Positions 21,700-35,767 of a stretch of 64,000 nt of DNA are shown one piece after another. Location: NCBI RefSeq assembly GCF_000003855.2, contig NW_003101680.1, positions 3,477,753-3,541,752 of the forward strand, given 5' to 3'. Positions within the stretch are counted from its first letter, which is position 1; every line of letters starts with the position of its first letter. A program made the translations under genes and the position numbers. Origin of the DNA: Blastomyces gilchristii SLH14081. Its lineage: Eukaryota; Ascomycota; Eurotiomycetes; Onygenales; Ajellomycetaceae. Below the pieces are notes generated by a model. It searched no databases. It saw nothing but the letters and a program-made list of their open reading frames with translations, and had not been told where the DNA came from.

Positions 21700-24600
21700 G
21701 ATAAGAATAATAAAGTGAATACTTATCTCAATATCTTGAAACCTGAAATGTTAATGTATAAGAGACACTTGAGTAAGAATTGAGAGATGACTGTAAAAGT
21801 GTTAGTGAATACAGAAGCTTCTATATAATATATTAATAATCATATAATCTGAAGACTGAAACAGGTTTATCAAGTGAAGAATTTCTGATACATAAGATTA
21901 TCTGATAACTGATATTTGATATCATCTGTAAGAGTAAGAGTTCTCTTGTACTTCAGAGAATGATCTTGCTATATTTGAGTGTGAGAGCTGCAGAACATGA
22001 AATACAATCTTATTCTTAAACTCAATTAATTTCAAAGGTTCAATCTGTAGATTTAATAATGTACATGTTATATATAGTTGACTGATAGAAAGAAAACAGT
22101 TCATATAATTCTATTAACTGATATGAGAAGGATATTTCACATCTCTGATATAGAAGAGTTAAATCTGCTTACATATTAATAAGTAAAAAGAATGATTTAT
22201 AAGATCTCATCTGAAAGCATTCTGTATGTCATATGAAATTCAGAAGCAGAGAAAACTAAGATAAAGAATATATAGAAGAACAAGTGTATGAAGAAGCTTT
22301 TGAACAAGTATGAGAAGGTCTTTCAAACAGATCTTTCACTGGAATTACTGCTGAAATGAGAATTTGTACATGAGATTGACACAGGGGATGTGAAACCAGT
22401 CAATCAGAATACATATTCTCTGTCACAAATGCATTCTGAAGAACAGAAGCATCAGATCACAGACCTTCTAGAATATAGTCTTATACAATTCTCATCAAGT
22501 GTGTGAGACTTTTCAGTTCTATTTATGAAAAAGGTGAATGAGAAGTGATGAATATGTATCAATTATTAAGCACTTAACAAGCTTATAATCAAGAATGAAT
22601 ATTCACTGTCACAGATTCAATAACAGTTGAATATGATTGAAAACATCTGATATCTATCAAAGATCAATCTTCTCTCAGAATACTGACATATTCATGTAGA
22701 TAAACTGTCAGTCTTGTGAACTACATTTAATATACAATGAGAGAAGTTTGAATTTCTGATAATGTCATTCAGTCTGATAAATACATCTATCATCTTTCAA
22801 ATAATGATGAATATGATTCTTTATAAACAGAATAAAACCTCATGTCTTGTATATCTCAATAACATTCTAGTCTTTTCAAACTCATATAATGAATATCTGA
22901 AGCATCTCAATGAAGTGCTTATAACTCTGACAGAGTATAAGCTCTATATCAAATTAACAAAGTATATGTTTGAAATGAAAGAGTTAGAGTTTGTAGAATA
23001 TGTAGTGAGTGATGACTGTATACACCTCATCTCAGAGAAATTGAATGTTATAGTAAATTGACTGTGACTGAGAAATATACATCATGTATAACAGTTTCTT
23101 GAATTGATCTCATATTACTGCAGATTTATCAAGAATTTCACATGAATATCTGCATCACTCTCAGATCTCTTAAGAGAAATAGATACAAATCTGCAAAAGA
23201 AGAAGTTTCATTCAATTATCTGAAATGTTATGTGTGAGAAGGCTTTTCTCACACTGAGAGAATATGTAACAACTTTCTCAGTGCTTATTTAATCAGATTA
23301 TAATAAATCTTTCTATATTAAGACAGACACATCTGAATGAGCTATCAGAGATGCTCTTCTACAGATAAGCAAGAACAGCAAGCTGCACTCAGTGATATAT
23401 AATGATAGAAAACTATTAAGCACTGAACTCAATTACTCAGTGTATGAAAAGAAATTACTAGTGATCAAGCATATACTGATGTTATGAAATAGATATATTA
23501 ACAACAGACATATAATAACAGTGATTATGAATCACAAGAGTCTTGTTTATCTATAATTAACAATGAAATCTTTCAAATACTTAGCACATTAAATCTCAGA
23601 GTTTCAAGTGTACAATCTTAATATCAAATACTGAAAGAGATCAGATGCTGTGATATTTGATATAATCAGTTACAGACCTGATTTCATGAATGAGAGTTCT
23701 ATGAATCATGTATAAGAGAAGTTCATATTAAACACACTGAGAGAATGCAAGAAATCAGAATGAGTGAATGTAATGACCTCTCACTTAAAGAATAGTAAGA
23801 TATCAGATAATAAGTATCTTGTGAAAGTGATAGAAGAGATGCTTCTGAACTTCAAGCTGAGAAAGTTGAAAAATAATATTATGCTTTACTGTAATCTAGA
23901 ATATGCAGAAGCTCTCTATCTAGAACATTCATTTAGACACAACTTGATGACTCGCATGCATAAGAAATTCAGTCACTTAGAAAGCTCTGAACTCATAAGT
24001 GTACTCAAATCAAGAGTATACTGATCAAGCATGGCTGAGAACATTCAGATGTATACTTACAAGTGTCTGAATTGCCAGGTAATGAAAGAATCTAAGAAAG
24101 AATTGAAATGTGAGAAAGTGTAACATCAGATAAAGTGTATAATATAACTGTTTAAATGATGAGAGATGAATCTCATAGATATACTACTGTGAATATCAAA
24201 TGAAAATTGATGAATAATCACTGCTATTGATTATACTACTGACTAATCAGTTATGAAAGCAGTTTCAGAGATAATAGAGAAGATGATGATGAAGTTTCTA
24301 TATAATAAGATCTATATCAACTATGAAATACTGTGTGAGATTCTAACTAATAACAGTGTGAATCTTATAGAAGAAGTAGTGAGGCATTTCATAGACCAGT
24401 TACAGATAAGATATTATAGAACAACATTATATCATTCACAGATAAATGAGAAGATGAAATACTTAAATGAAATCTTGAGCAACATGCTGATGAAATATCT
24501 AGTGAGTAAGTCTATGAAATTATAAGATGAATATCTTGATCAGACACTATTAGTCATATGAATTTAGCAGTATGCAGTCTTCAAGCATTCATCATTCTAT

Positions 24601-25060
24601 CTGTTATATGAATTGCATTCACGCATTCTGAAGAATGCTTCAGAAAAGGTGAAGAAGAAAACAGTAATTACAGACATAGCAGAAACAACAGTTGCAGACA
24701 CAACAGTTACAGATACAGAACTAAGATTGAAAGAGATCAGTCACACACATGTAAAAGCTAACAAGTTACTTCTGAATCAAGCAATTCAATTAAAAAGAAT
24801 ACAAGACTCACTAGTTAAGAAATTGAGTCTTAAGATAAGAACATGAGTTCTTGTATACAATGAGAGTTCTGAGAAGTTTCAATCTAGATAATTTGAGCTT
24901 TATAAAATACTCAAATCACATTCTCTGAGAATATATATATTGAAAGAATCAGAGCAACAGATCTTATATAACTTAATAAATAATTTATATCTTATAAAGA
25001 TAAAGATGCAAGATCTGAGCAGATTATAATTATTCACAGCACTCTCATCAGTATTGAAGA
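21700..25060 (+). pseudogene. B1 pol remnant (protease, RT, RNase H, integrase)
   Basis: A VLVNTEAS stretch near 21,797 is the aspartic protease DTGAS site after mutation. RT spans about 22,380-23,060, with YLNNILVFS at about 22,852 in place of YLDD. RNase H follows to about 23,680. The integrase zinc-binding region is at 23,764-24,024 and the core at 24,253-24,525, ending YHSQINEKMKYLNEIL. A C-terminal GPY/F-like block lies near 24,870. Stops are mostly TGA for Trp. The Val/Thr-Asp repeat at about 24,658-24,720 is shorter than in B2. Confidence 0.82.
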
Positions 25061-25820
25061 AGAAGAAGCTTATAATTGAAAAGTCTCATGAAGTAAGAGA
25101 AATCATAGACACTTATAAATCAGATAATCTCACTTATTCTGATCTTTTCATAATTATAAGAAAAGAATAAGAAGAAATGAAGAAATTAGATAAACATCAC
25201 ACTTCAATAAGTAATAAAACTGTAGCTGATTATATGATAATATGCTGTAGATAGCAGATATAACACAGTAAAAAGCAGTCTCAAAGCAGCAGACTTGCAC
25301 ATGAGTCAGATCACAGAAGAAAAAGAAATTCAGAGTTGAATTTAACTGTTTATATCAGTTCAATTACAGAGATCACAGAGAATGAATCATCTGAAACATT
25401 CATGAATATATAAGATCAAGTTATCTTGATCTCTAAGAATGCTCAGAGATTGAGCAAGGTTAGTTTCAATGAGTTATTCACTGTAGTGATCTGAGCAGGT
25501 GAAGAGAGATAGTATAATGTGTGAGATAGAATCATAAAAGATGAAAGCTGCTGAACCTAGTCACTGAACACTGTATTATATAGAGATTATATAAGAGTGA
25601 TGACTAGCAGATAAAGAAAAAGTGTAAGAAAAGAAAAATAAATTGATTATCAATTATAAGAGTTAGCTGTAAAAGACAAATATTATTATAAATATCTCAT
25701 TCATTTTTATACATTATATATTTAATCTATTTCCAATGTCATATCATCTGAAAAACATCAAAAACAAAGGAAATCTCAAAACTCAAGATCTATAAGAAAT
25801 TTGAGAGCTGTAAGTCACTC
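25061..25820 (+). other. B1 post-integrase region, no assigned domain
   Basis: RIP-degraded sequence shared with B2 (48,290-49,230). It is between the end of pol and the opposite-strand open frames, and I see no domain. Confidence 0.5.
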
Positions 25821-27265
25821 TTACAATAATATTATACATATCTCTGATTTCTCTATCACTCTGCATACAACATTAATATCATTTATCACAAGATTGACTG
25901 AAATATCAATATAGAAATGTGTATGTGTGTGTGTAGAAAAATTGAAGAAGAGTATAAAACTCATAGAATCAGAAGTCAGAGCAGAGAGAGCAGAGATGAA
26001 AGAAGTAGAAGAAGAAGAAGACACAGAATCAGACAAATAATGATGAGAGTCACTCAGAGTTAAATACTTATAATCTGATATGCACACAATCTTTTCTGCA
26101 GAGAAGAGAGAGAAAGTGCTGAGAGAAGTTTAAGAGCAGAAGAGAGTAGTCTTAGCAGTGTTATTATCTTCAATTAAAATGATCTCTGACACTGAAGTAA
26201 CTAAGAACTATTATTAGTATACAAAACTATAAAAAGCAGAAGTAACAATTACTGAATAAACATCTGCTGATCTTGGAATTGTATATGTAATTACAACATG
26301 TACAAGGCTTCTGAGAAAGAGAGAGAGAGACACAGAGAAATACAGAAAGTAGAACACAGTGTGTGAACAGCTCATTCTCATAATAATATCTCAGACAAGA
26401 TGTATAAGTCTCATATCTGCAGATGTAAAAGAGTACAATATCTGCATTCTGATTTCTGAAAATACAGATATCTTTTACCTGCATCATGAAGTCAGATGAC
26501 AGATATCAGAGAATAGACTGATACAGATCTATCATCTTAAAAGAATTTATTAGAGCAGATATCTCTGTAATATTAAACTTTACAGTTATAAAAAGTTTCT
26601 TGATATCTGTGAATATCATGACTTTGTGTATAATAAAACTCATAACAATTTCCTCTAAGAACAGGAAAATCAGTATTAAAAAGAAAAGATGAAAAAGAAA
26701 AAGACTTATAATCTTAACACTATTAAGAGAAGAAGTGATTCTCTGATATAAATAAACAATTGTCTCATTATAAATATTTAAAATGAATATAATAATCAGT
26801 GTCTGTAACTGAGCTTTAGATAGTTATATTATATATTATTTTCATGTAATAAATCATTCTAGAGATTAGTAAGAAGAATGAGAGTGTACACACTGAGAAA
26901 TGTAATTTATTAAGTCTATGCAACATCTGCTTGAAATGAGAAGAGCTGATAATAAAAGCAGAGATAGCAGAATCAGAGAGAGTAGAAGTAGCAGAAGTAG
27001 AGATTACAAGAACAGGAGTAGCAGAAGCGGGAGAATCAGACACAGAGATAGATGTAGAAGATTGAGAGAAAGCAGCAGAGAAAGAAACAGAGAAGACAGA
27101 AAGAAATGTAAGAGACTCAGTTATATATAACATAAGTAATTTCTTCATTATCACATTCTCCAAGTTTTTGATCAACAATTCAATATTGAAGTGTTTACTA
27201 TTATCAGTGAATACAGATCTGTCAATGTGTGAAGATTCTATATAAATAAAAACAAACATCAGCAT
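25821..27265 (-). other. B1 opposite-strand open frames between integrase and 3' LTR
   Basis: Three successive frames on the strand opposite to pol are open: 27,265-26,816 (149 codons, Ser/Thr-rich with a hydrophobic end), 26,487-26,227 (86 codons, Cys-rich, includes YENELFTHCVLL) and 26,087-25,821 (88 codons, Ser-rich, ends RVIEKSEICIILL). All three have matching open frames in B2. In the same DNA the pol-sense frames are interrupted. Their Ser/Leu/Thr codons are poor RIP targets, so openness alone does not prove coding. The first also overlaps an Arg/Ser-rich sense frame at 26,918-27,130. Function is unknown. Confidence 0.4.
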
Positions 27266-27654
27266 CTGTATTTATATAAAATCATGCTAGAAAACATGAT
27301 CAGAAGCTGCTGAGAAGAAAAACAGTCAAGAGTGTATAAGAAGTTGAAGAAGATAAATCATTCATAGTAGTACATTCTGACAATTATTAGAAGATAAACA
27401 AGTTCTGATCATGTTTCACAATGTGTTACACTTACTATTAATGAACTGCTCAGTATAAGCACTATAATGATGCTTATTATGAGAATGAGAGATCATTATC
27501 AGAAACACATACAATGTAATAGATGAACAGATAGAAAGAGTTGAATAGAAGAAGAGATAGAAATCTTGAATGAGATAATGACATTCAATGATAATAATAA
27601 TGAAGAAGATGATTGAAGAATGAAAAAAGTTAGTGAATAAGTAATATAATATAG

Positions 27655-27912
27655 TGTAAGAATAAGTGCTTGCAGGCGATTATTCAGGTGTTTGCAGCTT
27701 GGCGTGATATGTACTGTTAACTACTAGAAGTATTCACAGTAAAAAGATAAAATGTAGAGATTAAATGTGTAATAGTATTTAAGCTGAGTTATGAATAGTA
27801 TTCATGAACTTCAGTCTATATAGTTATGTGTAGTCAAGAGTCACTAACTCTATTGATTACATGAGAGATAGAAACAGAGATAAAGAATCTATGAGAAGTG
27901 AGATTTCTTATA
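27655..27912 (-). repeat. F 3' LTR (left)
   Basis: 258 bp. The outer (left) ~60 bp keep sequence such as CAGGCGATT and TTGGCGTGAT that is mutated in the partner LTR. The inner end is mutated. Confidence 0.92.
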
Positions 27913-28735
27913 TACTCTTCTCTCTCTAAGACTTTGTCTGTGAAGTCTTTCACTGAGTGACTTTATAGAATCAGCTCAGCACTGCAGTGATACTCACTAA
28001 AAACTCTTCATATTTATATAAAAAAAACCTTAGTGAGGAAAAATTTCTTATTACTGTGAAGAGAAAAGAGTCTATTACTCAGTTTCTTATTCTATGAGAT
28101 TCTTTATAATCTACAGATTCTTCTCTGACTATCACACAGATTCATCTCATATCTTTTACACAGAAGTGTTCTGATTGACTCTTAATTATTTTTATAAGAT
28201 TCTTATATAATTATCACACAGATTCATTTCACAGATAAATCACTCTCTGTGAGATTATTCTCATCAAAGAGAAGTATTTATAAGTTTATCTTTCACTCAT
28301 TCTCATGAATCATTGTTCTTTGACACTGTAGAATTGTGAGAAATTTTTCATTCTTTCATTAACTCTGTAGAATTGTAGAATTAAGATATCTGCAGTCTGT
28401 GATCACTCTTTATAGTTATATAGAAAGATTCAGATCTGTAATTCATAATCACTCTTTATTTACTAGAGTGATCTGACTATTCTATGAGATCACTCACAGT
28501 GTAAGTAAATCTCTCTAGAGTAGTATAAATATCTCAGATCTGTCTGTAGAACTTTATCTTCTTTTTTCTTTTTTTATAACAGCTTTTATTTTTATAAACT
28601 GTGAGTATTCTCATTCATCTGTGAAGTGTTTTCACTCAGATAATAGAGAGAGTGTGTTTCTGACAATATCTGTATATTGATTCAAGAACTTCTCAAGAAT
28701 AAAAATTTTTTTCAATTTCAATATCTTCATAAACA

Positions 28736-29529
28736 ATGTCTGACTGCTATTAAGCTTCTTATGAGCATCTTCATGACTTCTCTGATCACTTTTTATCAGC
28801 TGATGAGGTAGAAATGCTACTGCTTATAACAGTGTCTTTATCTCTCTTAGTCTTATCACTGCATCTGATCTTCAGATCAGTAGCTAACTTCATGTCTTCT
28901 TCAGACTAGTTTCTGACTTCAAGTAGTACAGTCTCACTCTTTGCTGTAAGTCTTTCTGTAAGTAATTTCTTACAGACTCTAGTTAACAGTTCTTATAAAG
29001 CTTCTGATATTATCAGTATCTTCTGCAGCTCTGCAGATCTATAATCACCTTCTCTCTACTTATACAATCTCTGATCAGATATATGCAAATATGTCTAGAT
29101 TCTCTATCAACAGTTCTTGTACTGCAGCATATTTTTACAATCTCATAGTTAATGAGAGATGAGTCTCTGAGTATCTGTAAAATTCAGATAATTAAGATAA
29201 TGTGAATACTATGAATTTGTGATAAGAATTAATCTGAATAGATGAGCTCTCTCTTTATATCTCAATTGTTTTCAGACTGAATACTTCAGTATAACTGAGA
29301 AAGCAGACACAGCTTTATGAAAAATATCTGATCATATATGCAGATGATCAGCTCTCAAGACTCTACTGCAACTGCATGTATTCTGATATCTGACTTCTCT
29401 GAAGTCTGTGCATTTCTGATAATCTTCATGTTAAATGTAATAATTATCTTTATTACAGATATGATACTCTCTGCTTCTTTGAAGAAGAAAATTAATAGTT
29501 GTGAGAGAATTAAGTATTATAAGTATTAA
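28736..29529 (+). other. F opposite-strand frames beyond integrase
   Basis: On the plus strand, opposite to F pol, a frame from ATG at 28,736 runs ~140 codons with only two stops of RIP type (TAA, TAG). Another at 29,338-29,529 is open. They are Ser/Leu-rich, without a recognised domain. This is like the arrangement in B, but the sequences look unrelated. Coding is uncertain. Confidence 0.3.
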
Positions 29530-30159
29530 GAGTATGAGTATGAGTTTTGTTTATTTTTTCTTTATTAATCTCTAAATTGTGTTCACAGTTCTGTTTTTAT
29601 TTTCTTTATTTTTTAACTTTAATAAGAGTATGATTTCTTCTTCTCTTTATATACACTATGAACTGTTCATCTCAGTAGAAACTCATTATCTTATAGACTA
29701 GAATTTATAAATGACAGTATTAATATCTTTATTATAATCAGATTCTTAGTGAAGATCATATCATTCTAACTTATTAGAATTTATAGTATGAAAGTCATAT
29801 CTCAGCTTTCACAGATATCTTATCTACTCAGATAATTCTCAAGTGAACTTATTCATCTTATCAGAATACTCTTATCACTGAATCTTGAATCAGAGCTTGT
29901 AATCTCACTTCTCTGAGTTAATAATTTCTTTAATCTGATATTCTCTTTCATTTTCTAGTACTTTATAAATAGAGTGATAAGTTACAGAGTTCTCTTCTAA
30001 GAATTTCTTATATTCACAGAGTAAAGAGATATGAAAAATATTATATATCTGTAACTCAGATAACAGTTTCAATCTATAGAACTGTGAGCTAACTTTCTTT
30101 ATAATTTTATAAGACTCTGTCTGTAAGAGATTCAGCTTCTTACTAGATCTCTGTATAAT

Positions 30160-33100
30160 GATGTTTTCTAGACTTAGTCAGACTCTATTGTCTTTCTTAA
30201 AACTCTTTATAATATACTTAAAGTTATAATATCTCTTCTGATACTTCTGAGTCTTTCTCAAGAATTTATAAGCTTTCTCTCAGATCTTCTGAATTCTCTC
30301 AGTCTGATCACAGACATTATCACACTCTATAGTGTACTCTTACAGATTTATCAAGATTATTCATAGATGAGTCTCAGTGAGTATCTCAAAGAGAGTTTTA
30401 TCTGTACTGATATGTTTTAAGTTATTATATACAAACTCTGTAAGTGATAATTAATACACTCAGTCATTCTGATTATAATTAACAAAGCACTGCAGATACT
30501 GTTTCAATATACTTATCAGATATTCTATTTAATCATCTATCTATTAATGAAAAGACATGCTTAGATCTTATAAAATCTTCAGTATAGTTATCAGATCAGA
30601 TCAGAACTCTTCTATGAAGATTAATTCTCTATCTAAGATAATGTTCATAGATAACTCTTGCAACTGAATCATATTGTAGATAAAGATATAAGTTAAATTC
30701 TTTAACTTCAAGTTCTTACAGATGAGTATAAAGTGTGTTATCTTAATAAAGTAATTCACTATCATCAGCACACTGTCAAAGCAGATATTATATATATTCT
30801 TACTTTCAGAGAGACTTATAAGAGTATTCATTTCTAGCTGTTTTCAAGATTTCTGTGAGATAAGTAGAGAAGTAAGTTCTTTATATAATTTAAACTATAC
30901 TATCTGTGAACTCTGATAAACAGTATAAGAATTCACTATCTTTTTCATAAGTTCTTATATCTTTAGTCAGAAGTATTTTCTTATAAGTAACTTATAAGTT
31001 CTAGTATCTATAAAATAACTCACTAGAGAAGAGTCATGATATCTTTTAATAAGTTCTATATATAGAAACTTATTCATAGATATATAAATTCAGCTCTCTC
31101 TTTATAAGAGATTATTTAAGTCTTCTTAACTCTTTATTTCTGCAGAATTAATCTCTGTTATAAGCAGTTTCTAAATATACTGAGTATATTCATTCTTCAG
31201 TTATAGTTCAGATAATCTGAATAGAAGATCTTATAAAAACTTATACTCTGTTTTCTCTTACATCAGATCTTTTATAGTATTTCTCAAAGTTCATAAATTC
31301 TTCAGATTATAGATATTCTCTTCAAGAATTCTCACAGAGATCTTCAGAGTATTAACTCTCAGTGTTATAGAGAGTAGTTATACAGACTTCTTCTCTCTCT
31401 TTCTCTTCTTCTCTTATAGAGAATTGAGAGACTCTTTAGTTAATCTCTTTATAATACTCAGTTTAAGTATTCTGTAAAGCTTTTCTATCTTCTCTAGTCT
31501 CTCTGTATCTGTCACTCTGATCTTCTTAATATAGTCTGATCTATGAGAGAGTCTGTCTGCTGAGTTCTTAGTTCTCTTGATATACTCTATCTTGAATCAG
31601 AATTCACTCAGTCTCTGAGCTCAGTGAATCTACTGCTGCAAGAGTTTCTTGATTGAAGTAAACTATTATAAGCTGTTATAATCAGTTCTAACAGTAATTA
31701 CTATCACAAGGCTCTTAAAGTAGTAATATCAGTGATAAAAGAATTTCACTATTATAAAAAGCTCTTGATTATAAATATTATAATTGATCTCTGCAGATTG
31801 CATCTTCTATGAGAAAAAGATCACTGAAACTCAGTTCTCATTTAACTATAGTTATAAGACTATTTCTGAAATTATAAAGAAGAAGATATCTGTCTTTAAT
31901 CTAATTAAGAGTAAGAAATCAAAGTGAAACAGTATTACTGTATTTATAAATATCTATTTTAATCTTATAAAGACTCTGTAAGCTTCTGAGATAAGAAAGT
32001 TCTTACAGCTCTCTCTTCTTAATAATCTTTTCATTCTTTATTTATAAGATAACTTCTTTTTATTTTCACTCTTCAGCATGTCTGTAAGAGTTAAGAAGAT
32101 TCTTATAAATATAAAGATAAATTATCTATAGAAATTCATAAAGCTCAGAAAGATTTGAATCTTATAAATACTAGTTAACTATAGTTATAATAGAATAGTT
32201 TTAATCTGTGAAGATTTCATCTGAATATCATCTGTAGTAATTATATATTCTAGAAAATTAATCTGACAGATACTGAAGTTATACTTTATAAGCTTAATAT
32301 ACAGTTCTATCTTATCTAGAGTCTTTAATATACTTTATATATACTCAGTATGTTCTTTCTTCTTTATAAAGTACATTATCACATCATTCAGATATATTAT
32401 TACAAAGATATTCAGATATATATAAAGTATTTTATTAATAAAAGACTAAAATGCTGCAGAGATATTAATCAAACTAAAAGACATTACTAAATATTTAAAT
32501 AATCTCAGTGCAGTTTTAAAGATAGTCTTTTATTTATTCTCAGACTGTATTCACAGCTATATATATATATTAATTATATTCAGTTGTGTGAATATAACAG
32601 CTTCTGTGAGATAATTAATTATATTCTTAATCAGAGATAGAGAATAGTAACTCTTTATTATCTTAGAGTTCAGATCACAGTAGTCTATATATAATTTAAA
32701 ATCTTTATTCTTCTTTATAAATATCACAGAGACTTCTGTAGAGATCTATAAAGATTGAATAAAGTCATTCTTCAGATTCTTCTTTATATAGATCTGTAAG
32801 ATCTCTGTCTTATAATAAGAGAGCTTGTAGATTAATTCTTAGAAGAGTTTCTATTCTTCTATTAAATCTATTATCAGATTCTTCTTATAGTGAGAAGAAA
32901 GCTTAGCTATCTTTACTAAGTTAAATATTTCTGTAAGATCTCAGTATTTCTCTGATATCTGAAGCTAAGTTTTCATGACTATGAAGTTCTCAGATATTTA
33001 TAAAGTTATTATATAGATAAGCTTGTCTTCTCTAATTAACTCTGTAGTATTAACTGATTCTATCTCTATAAGTAAGTCTGTTAACACTGATCAGAAGTAT
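30160..33100 (-). pseudogene. F pol remnant (RT, RNase H, integrase)
   Basis: The RT active site reads FVIIYLNDVIMYF at about 32,407-32,368 (YLDD changed to YLND). The integrase core is open at 30,831-30,601 and includes VNYFIKITHFI and NIILDREL, matching the VDRFTKMAHF and SDRG-type blocks of Gypsy integrases. The same region reappears at 4,251-5,117. Most frames carry TGA/TAA stops. Confidence 0.8.
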
Positions 33101-34651
33101 AAACCTGACTTATAGACAGCTATATACAGATTATATCTTTGAAGTTATATAAGTCTTAAGTACATATTATCTATGATATTTATAATAATTATAGTTTTTA
33201 TAAATCTTCTTCAGATTCTGAAGAGATCTTATAATTTAAAGATGACTTTTATAAGTCTCTCAGCTCTCAGGTCTGAGTTCTCATACTCTACTTATTATAA
33301 GAGCAGATTCTTAGTTTTCATCACTTAGCTTATTCACTCTGTGAGCTTTAGAAACACTATAGTAATCTGAAATTCTGAGTTTATTAATACTTTTCATACT
33401 TGTGAGACAGTAGTACTGTAGTATAATCTCTCTCTATAAGTAAGTATTTTATCAGAGAAGTAACAGATTCAGATATCAGCTTTAAGACTCTTAAGAAGAC
33501 TGTTGCTGACTCTGTTTATAACTTCTTAAATTTCTATTTTAATTTATCTGAATAGTTTGTATAAAGATATTCTGATTTAAAATAGATAAAACAGAGACTC
33601 TTTTTCTTAATCTCTCTATTATATACTCTGTTTACAGAAGCTTATGAAGCTCTCTCTCTCTACTCAGCAGTTAGATATAAATCTCTCTATATCTTATTAT
33701 CTTTTTCTAATAAATCTGTTCTCTGTTATTCTGACTCTTATAAGACTAGTTAATAATCTGCTCTCTATAGATCTGTGACTCTCACAGTGATCTGTAAGTA
33801 ATAAATAAGAGTTATCAGTTTCTTCAGAGTTAAGAACTTAGAGTCTTATTTAATAAGTTTATTCTATATATCTTTATTCAGTCTCTTTATAAATATTATT
33901 ATTCAGATCTTATTTCAGAGCTCTGTTTTCACAGATCTTAATGCATATTATAATTTTATAAAGTATTATGAGTAATCTTTATCAGATTTCTTATCTCTTT
34001 TTCTAATATTAATAATTATAGCTCAGATGTTCTCTGTTCAACTTATAAAGTCTTTTAACTTATTCTTTAGATAGATCTTGAGAACAGATCAGTGAGATCT
34101 CTTATAATTATTCTCTAAATAATTCAATCAGTTCTTAACTTCAGTGTAGTAGAGATCTATTATTATATAAATAATAGCTTCTTTATCTTTCATATCACAC
34201 AGCTGAGCTTGTAAGTCAATTTTAAATACAAACTTATAAAAGCTTTTATAGATTATAATTTGATAAGTAATCTTAAGTAATTATAACTTAAGAAAGTTTC
34301 TTTTCAGTTTATAGATATCTCTGAAGATCATGTTTAAAAACTCAGTTTAAGAATGTTTATAGACAGTAAGTATTTCTTATAGAAAAATAGCTTAATTTTG
34401 TAAAAGATACTCAAGAATATTCTTCACTAAGATTGATTTATTTATCAGTTTGAAGAATTTCTCTATCACAGATGTAGAGAATAATATTTTATAAGTAATT
34501 AATAAGTTCTCTGAAACTTCTTTTATAAAGATAATTTATAATTTGAGTGACTGCTTCTGAGTGTCTACAGTAAAGTTTATAGAAATTAAAGTATATAAGT
34601 TTCTAGTTCTTTTAGTTATAATAAGTGATTGCTGACTGACTGAGCTTGAAA

Positions 34652-34909
34652 TGTAAGAATAAGTACTCATAGATAATTATTCAAGTATTTACAGCTTAAT
34701 ATGATATATACTGTTAACTACTAGAAGTATTCACAGTAGAAAGATAAAATGTAGAGATTAAATATATAATAGTATTTAAGCTGAGTTATAAATAGTATTC
34801 ATGAACTTCAGTCTATATAGTTGTGTATAGCCAAGGGCCGCTAACTCTATTGATTACATGAGAGATAGGAATAGAGGTAAAGAATCCGCAAGAAGTGGGA
34901 TTTCTTACA
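34652..34909 (-). repeat. F 5' LTR (right)
   Basis: 258 bp. The outer (right) end keeps GGGCCGC and ATCCGCAAG that are changed in the left copy, while its inner (left) end is RIP-changed. Confidence 0.92.
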
Positions 34910-35062
34910 TATAGTGAAAGTTTCTTTGTGAGAGTGTATGCAGAATGCTAGCTGAATCAGAGATAGACTACACTATTATGAACACTAGTGACATGCTAAT
35001 CTGCATGAAGCTAGAGTGTATGTCATGATCATGTGAGTGTGACTGAATCTGATGAGAGAGAA

Positions 35063-35239
35063 TGTGATTCAGAAGAACATACAATCACTGAATAATAACA
35101 CAGCTGCTTCTGAACATGCTTCTGAACACACTTACAAATGTAAAGAGGCTCTAGCGGCCACTAATTATTTAGTTAATATATATAAGAAGCCGGCGTACGC
35201 CTGTAATCATACGCTGGCTCAAGCAACCTTTGAATCACA
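35063..35239 (+). repeat. B1 3' LTR
   Basis: 177 bp. The inner start is RIP-changed (CAGAAGAAC for CGGAAGAAC); the outer end keeps GCCGGCGTACGC. The last A is shared with the TSD. Confidence 0.9.
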
Positions 35240-35243
35240 ATAT

Positions 35244-35561
35244 TAGTCAGACTGATGAAATAGATTGTTATATAGTTCTGCTATCAGCAACTTCTTTTTC
35301 AGAGCATTTCATACATATTGACAGAGATCTGTGTCAGATTCATGATCTTGTGAATGTCATTTTCATGAATTCTATCATTGTGAATATCAAGCTTCTGTTT
35401 TAAGTGTTTAATAAGATGCCTTGTTCAGATAGTCAGACAAGTTCTAACATAAGATTATAATCAAGATTATTAACTTTATATACATAGACATCTTCATGTT
35501 AATGTTCTCTCATATCTATAGTCAATTTTATCATGTAACAGGTACAAATGTCTTTTAAATC
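35244..35561 (-). mobile_element. C1 internal piece between B1 and C2
   Basis: It is the reverse complement of the protease-RT linker of C2 (about 40,770-41,010). It ends with AAATC, the TSD of C2. Confidence 0.8.
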
Positions 35562-35767
35562 TGTGGCGGGCTGCGCCGGATCAATTATATAGACTATTTC
35601 ATTACACTTCACAGATTTCAACTGCTCTATTCTTGAACATGTACACTTCAATTCTCAGCCATTCTCAATCACCGATCCTCGGCCGCCATGAACGCGTATG
35701 CTCCGATTCTCGGCCAGTCTCAATCGCCGATCCTCGGCCACCATGAACATGTATAGATTCTTCCGCC
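35562..35767 (+). repeat. C2 5' LTR, first part (before M1)
   Basis: It is CG-rich and largely unmutated (GCGGGCTGCGCC, CTCGGCCGCC). Together with 38,895-39,052 it makes 364 bp, exactly the length of the C2 3' LTR (58,680-59,043). The second part is RIP-changed at its inner end. Confidence 0.9.

Larger units (their letters stand above)
27655..34909 (-). mobile_element. F: Ty3/Gypsy LTR retrotransposon, complete, RIP-killed
   Basis: LTRs begin TGTAAGAA and end TTCTTACA. TATAG flanks both sides (27,650-27,654 and 34,910-34,914). The total is 7,255 bp. On the minus strand the order is gag (about 34,600-33,300), protease, RT, RNase H, integrase and then a ~2-kb 3' region. It inserted into B1, and the uninterrupted B2 sequence shows the empty site. 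Confidence 0.92.
19731..35238 (+). mobile_element. B1: Ty3/Gypsy LTR retrotransposon, split by element F
   Basis: The element starts TGTGATTC and ends GAATCAC, with AATAT on both sides as TSD (19,726-19,730 and 35,239-35,243). Comparison with the intact C3 sequence confirms the empty site. Without F and its TSD it is 8,248 bp, matching B2 (8,292 bp). The order is 5' LTR, gag, protease-RT-RNase H-integrase, an extra 3' region of ~2.5 kb, 3' LTR. It is RIP-killed throughout. Confidence 0.9.

Noticed and set aside
26918..27130. Arg/Ser-rich sense-strand gene in B1
   Set aside because: Its low-complexity AGA/AGC codons are the complement of the Ser/Thr-rich opposite frame; no domain is recognisable and there is no supporting start context. 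It stays an open alternative, not a call.
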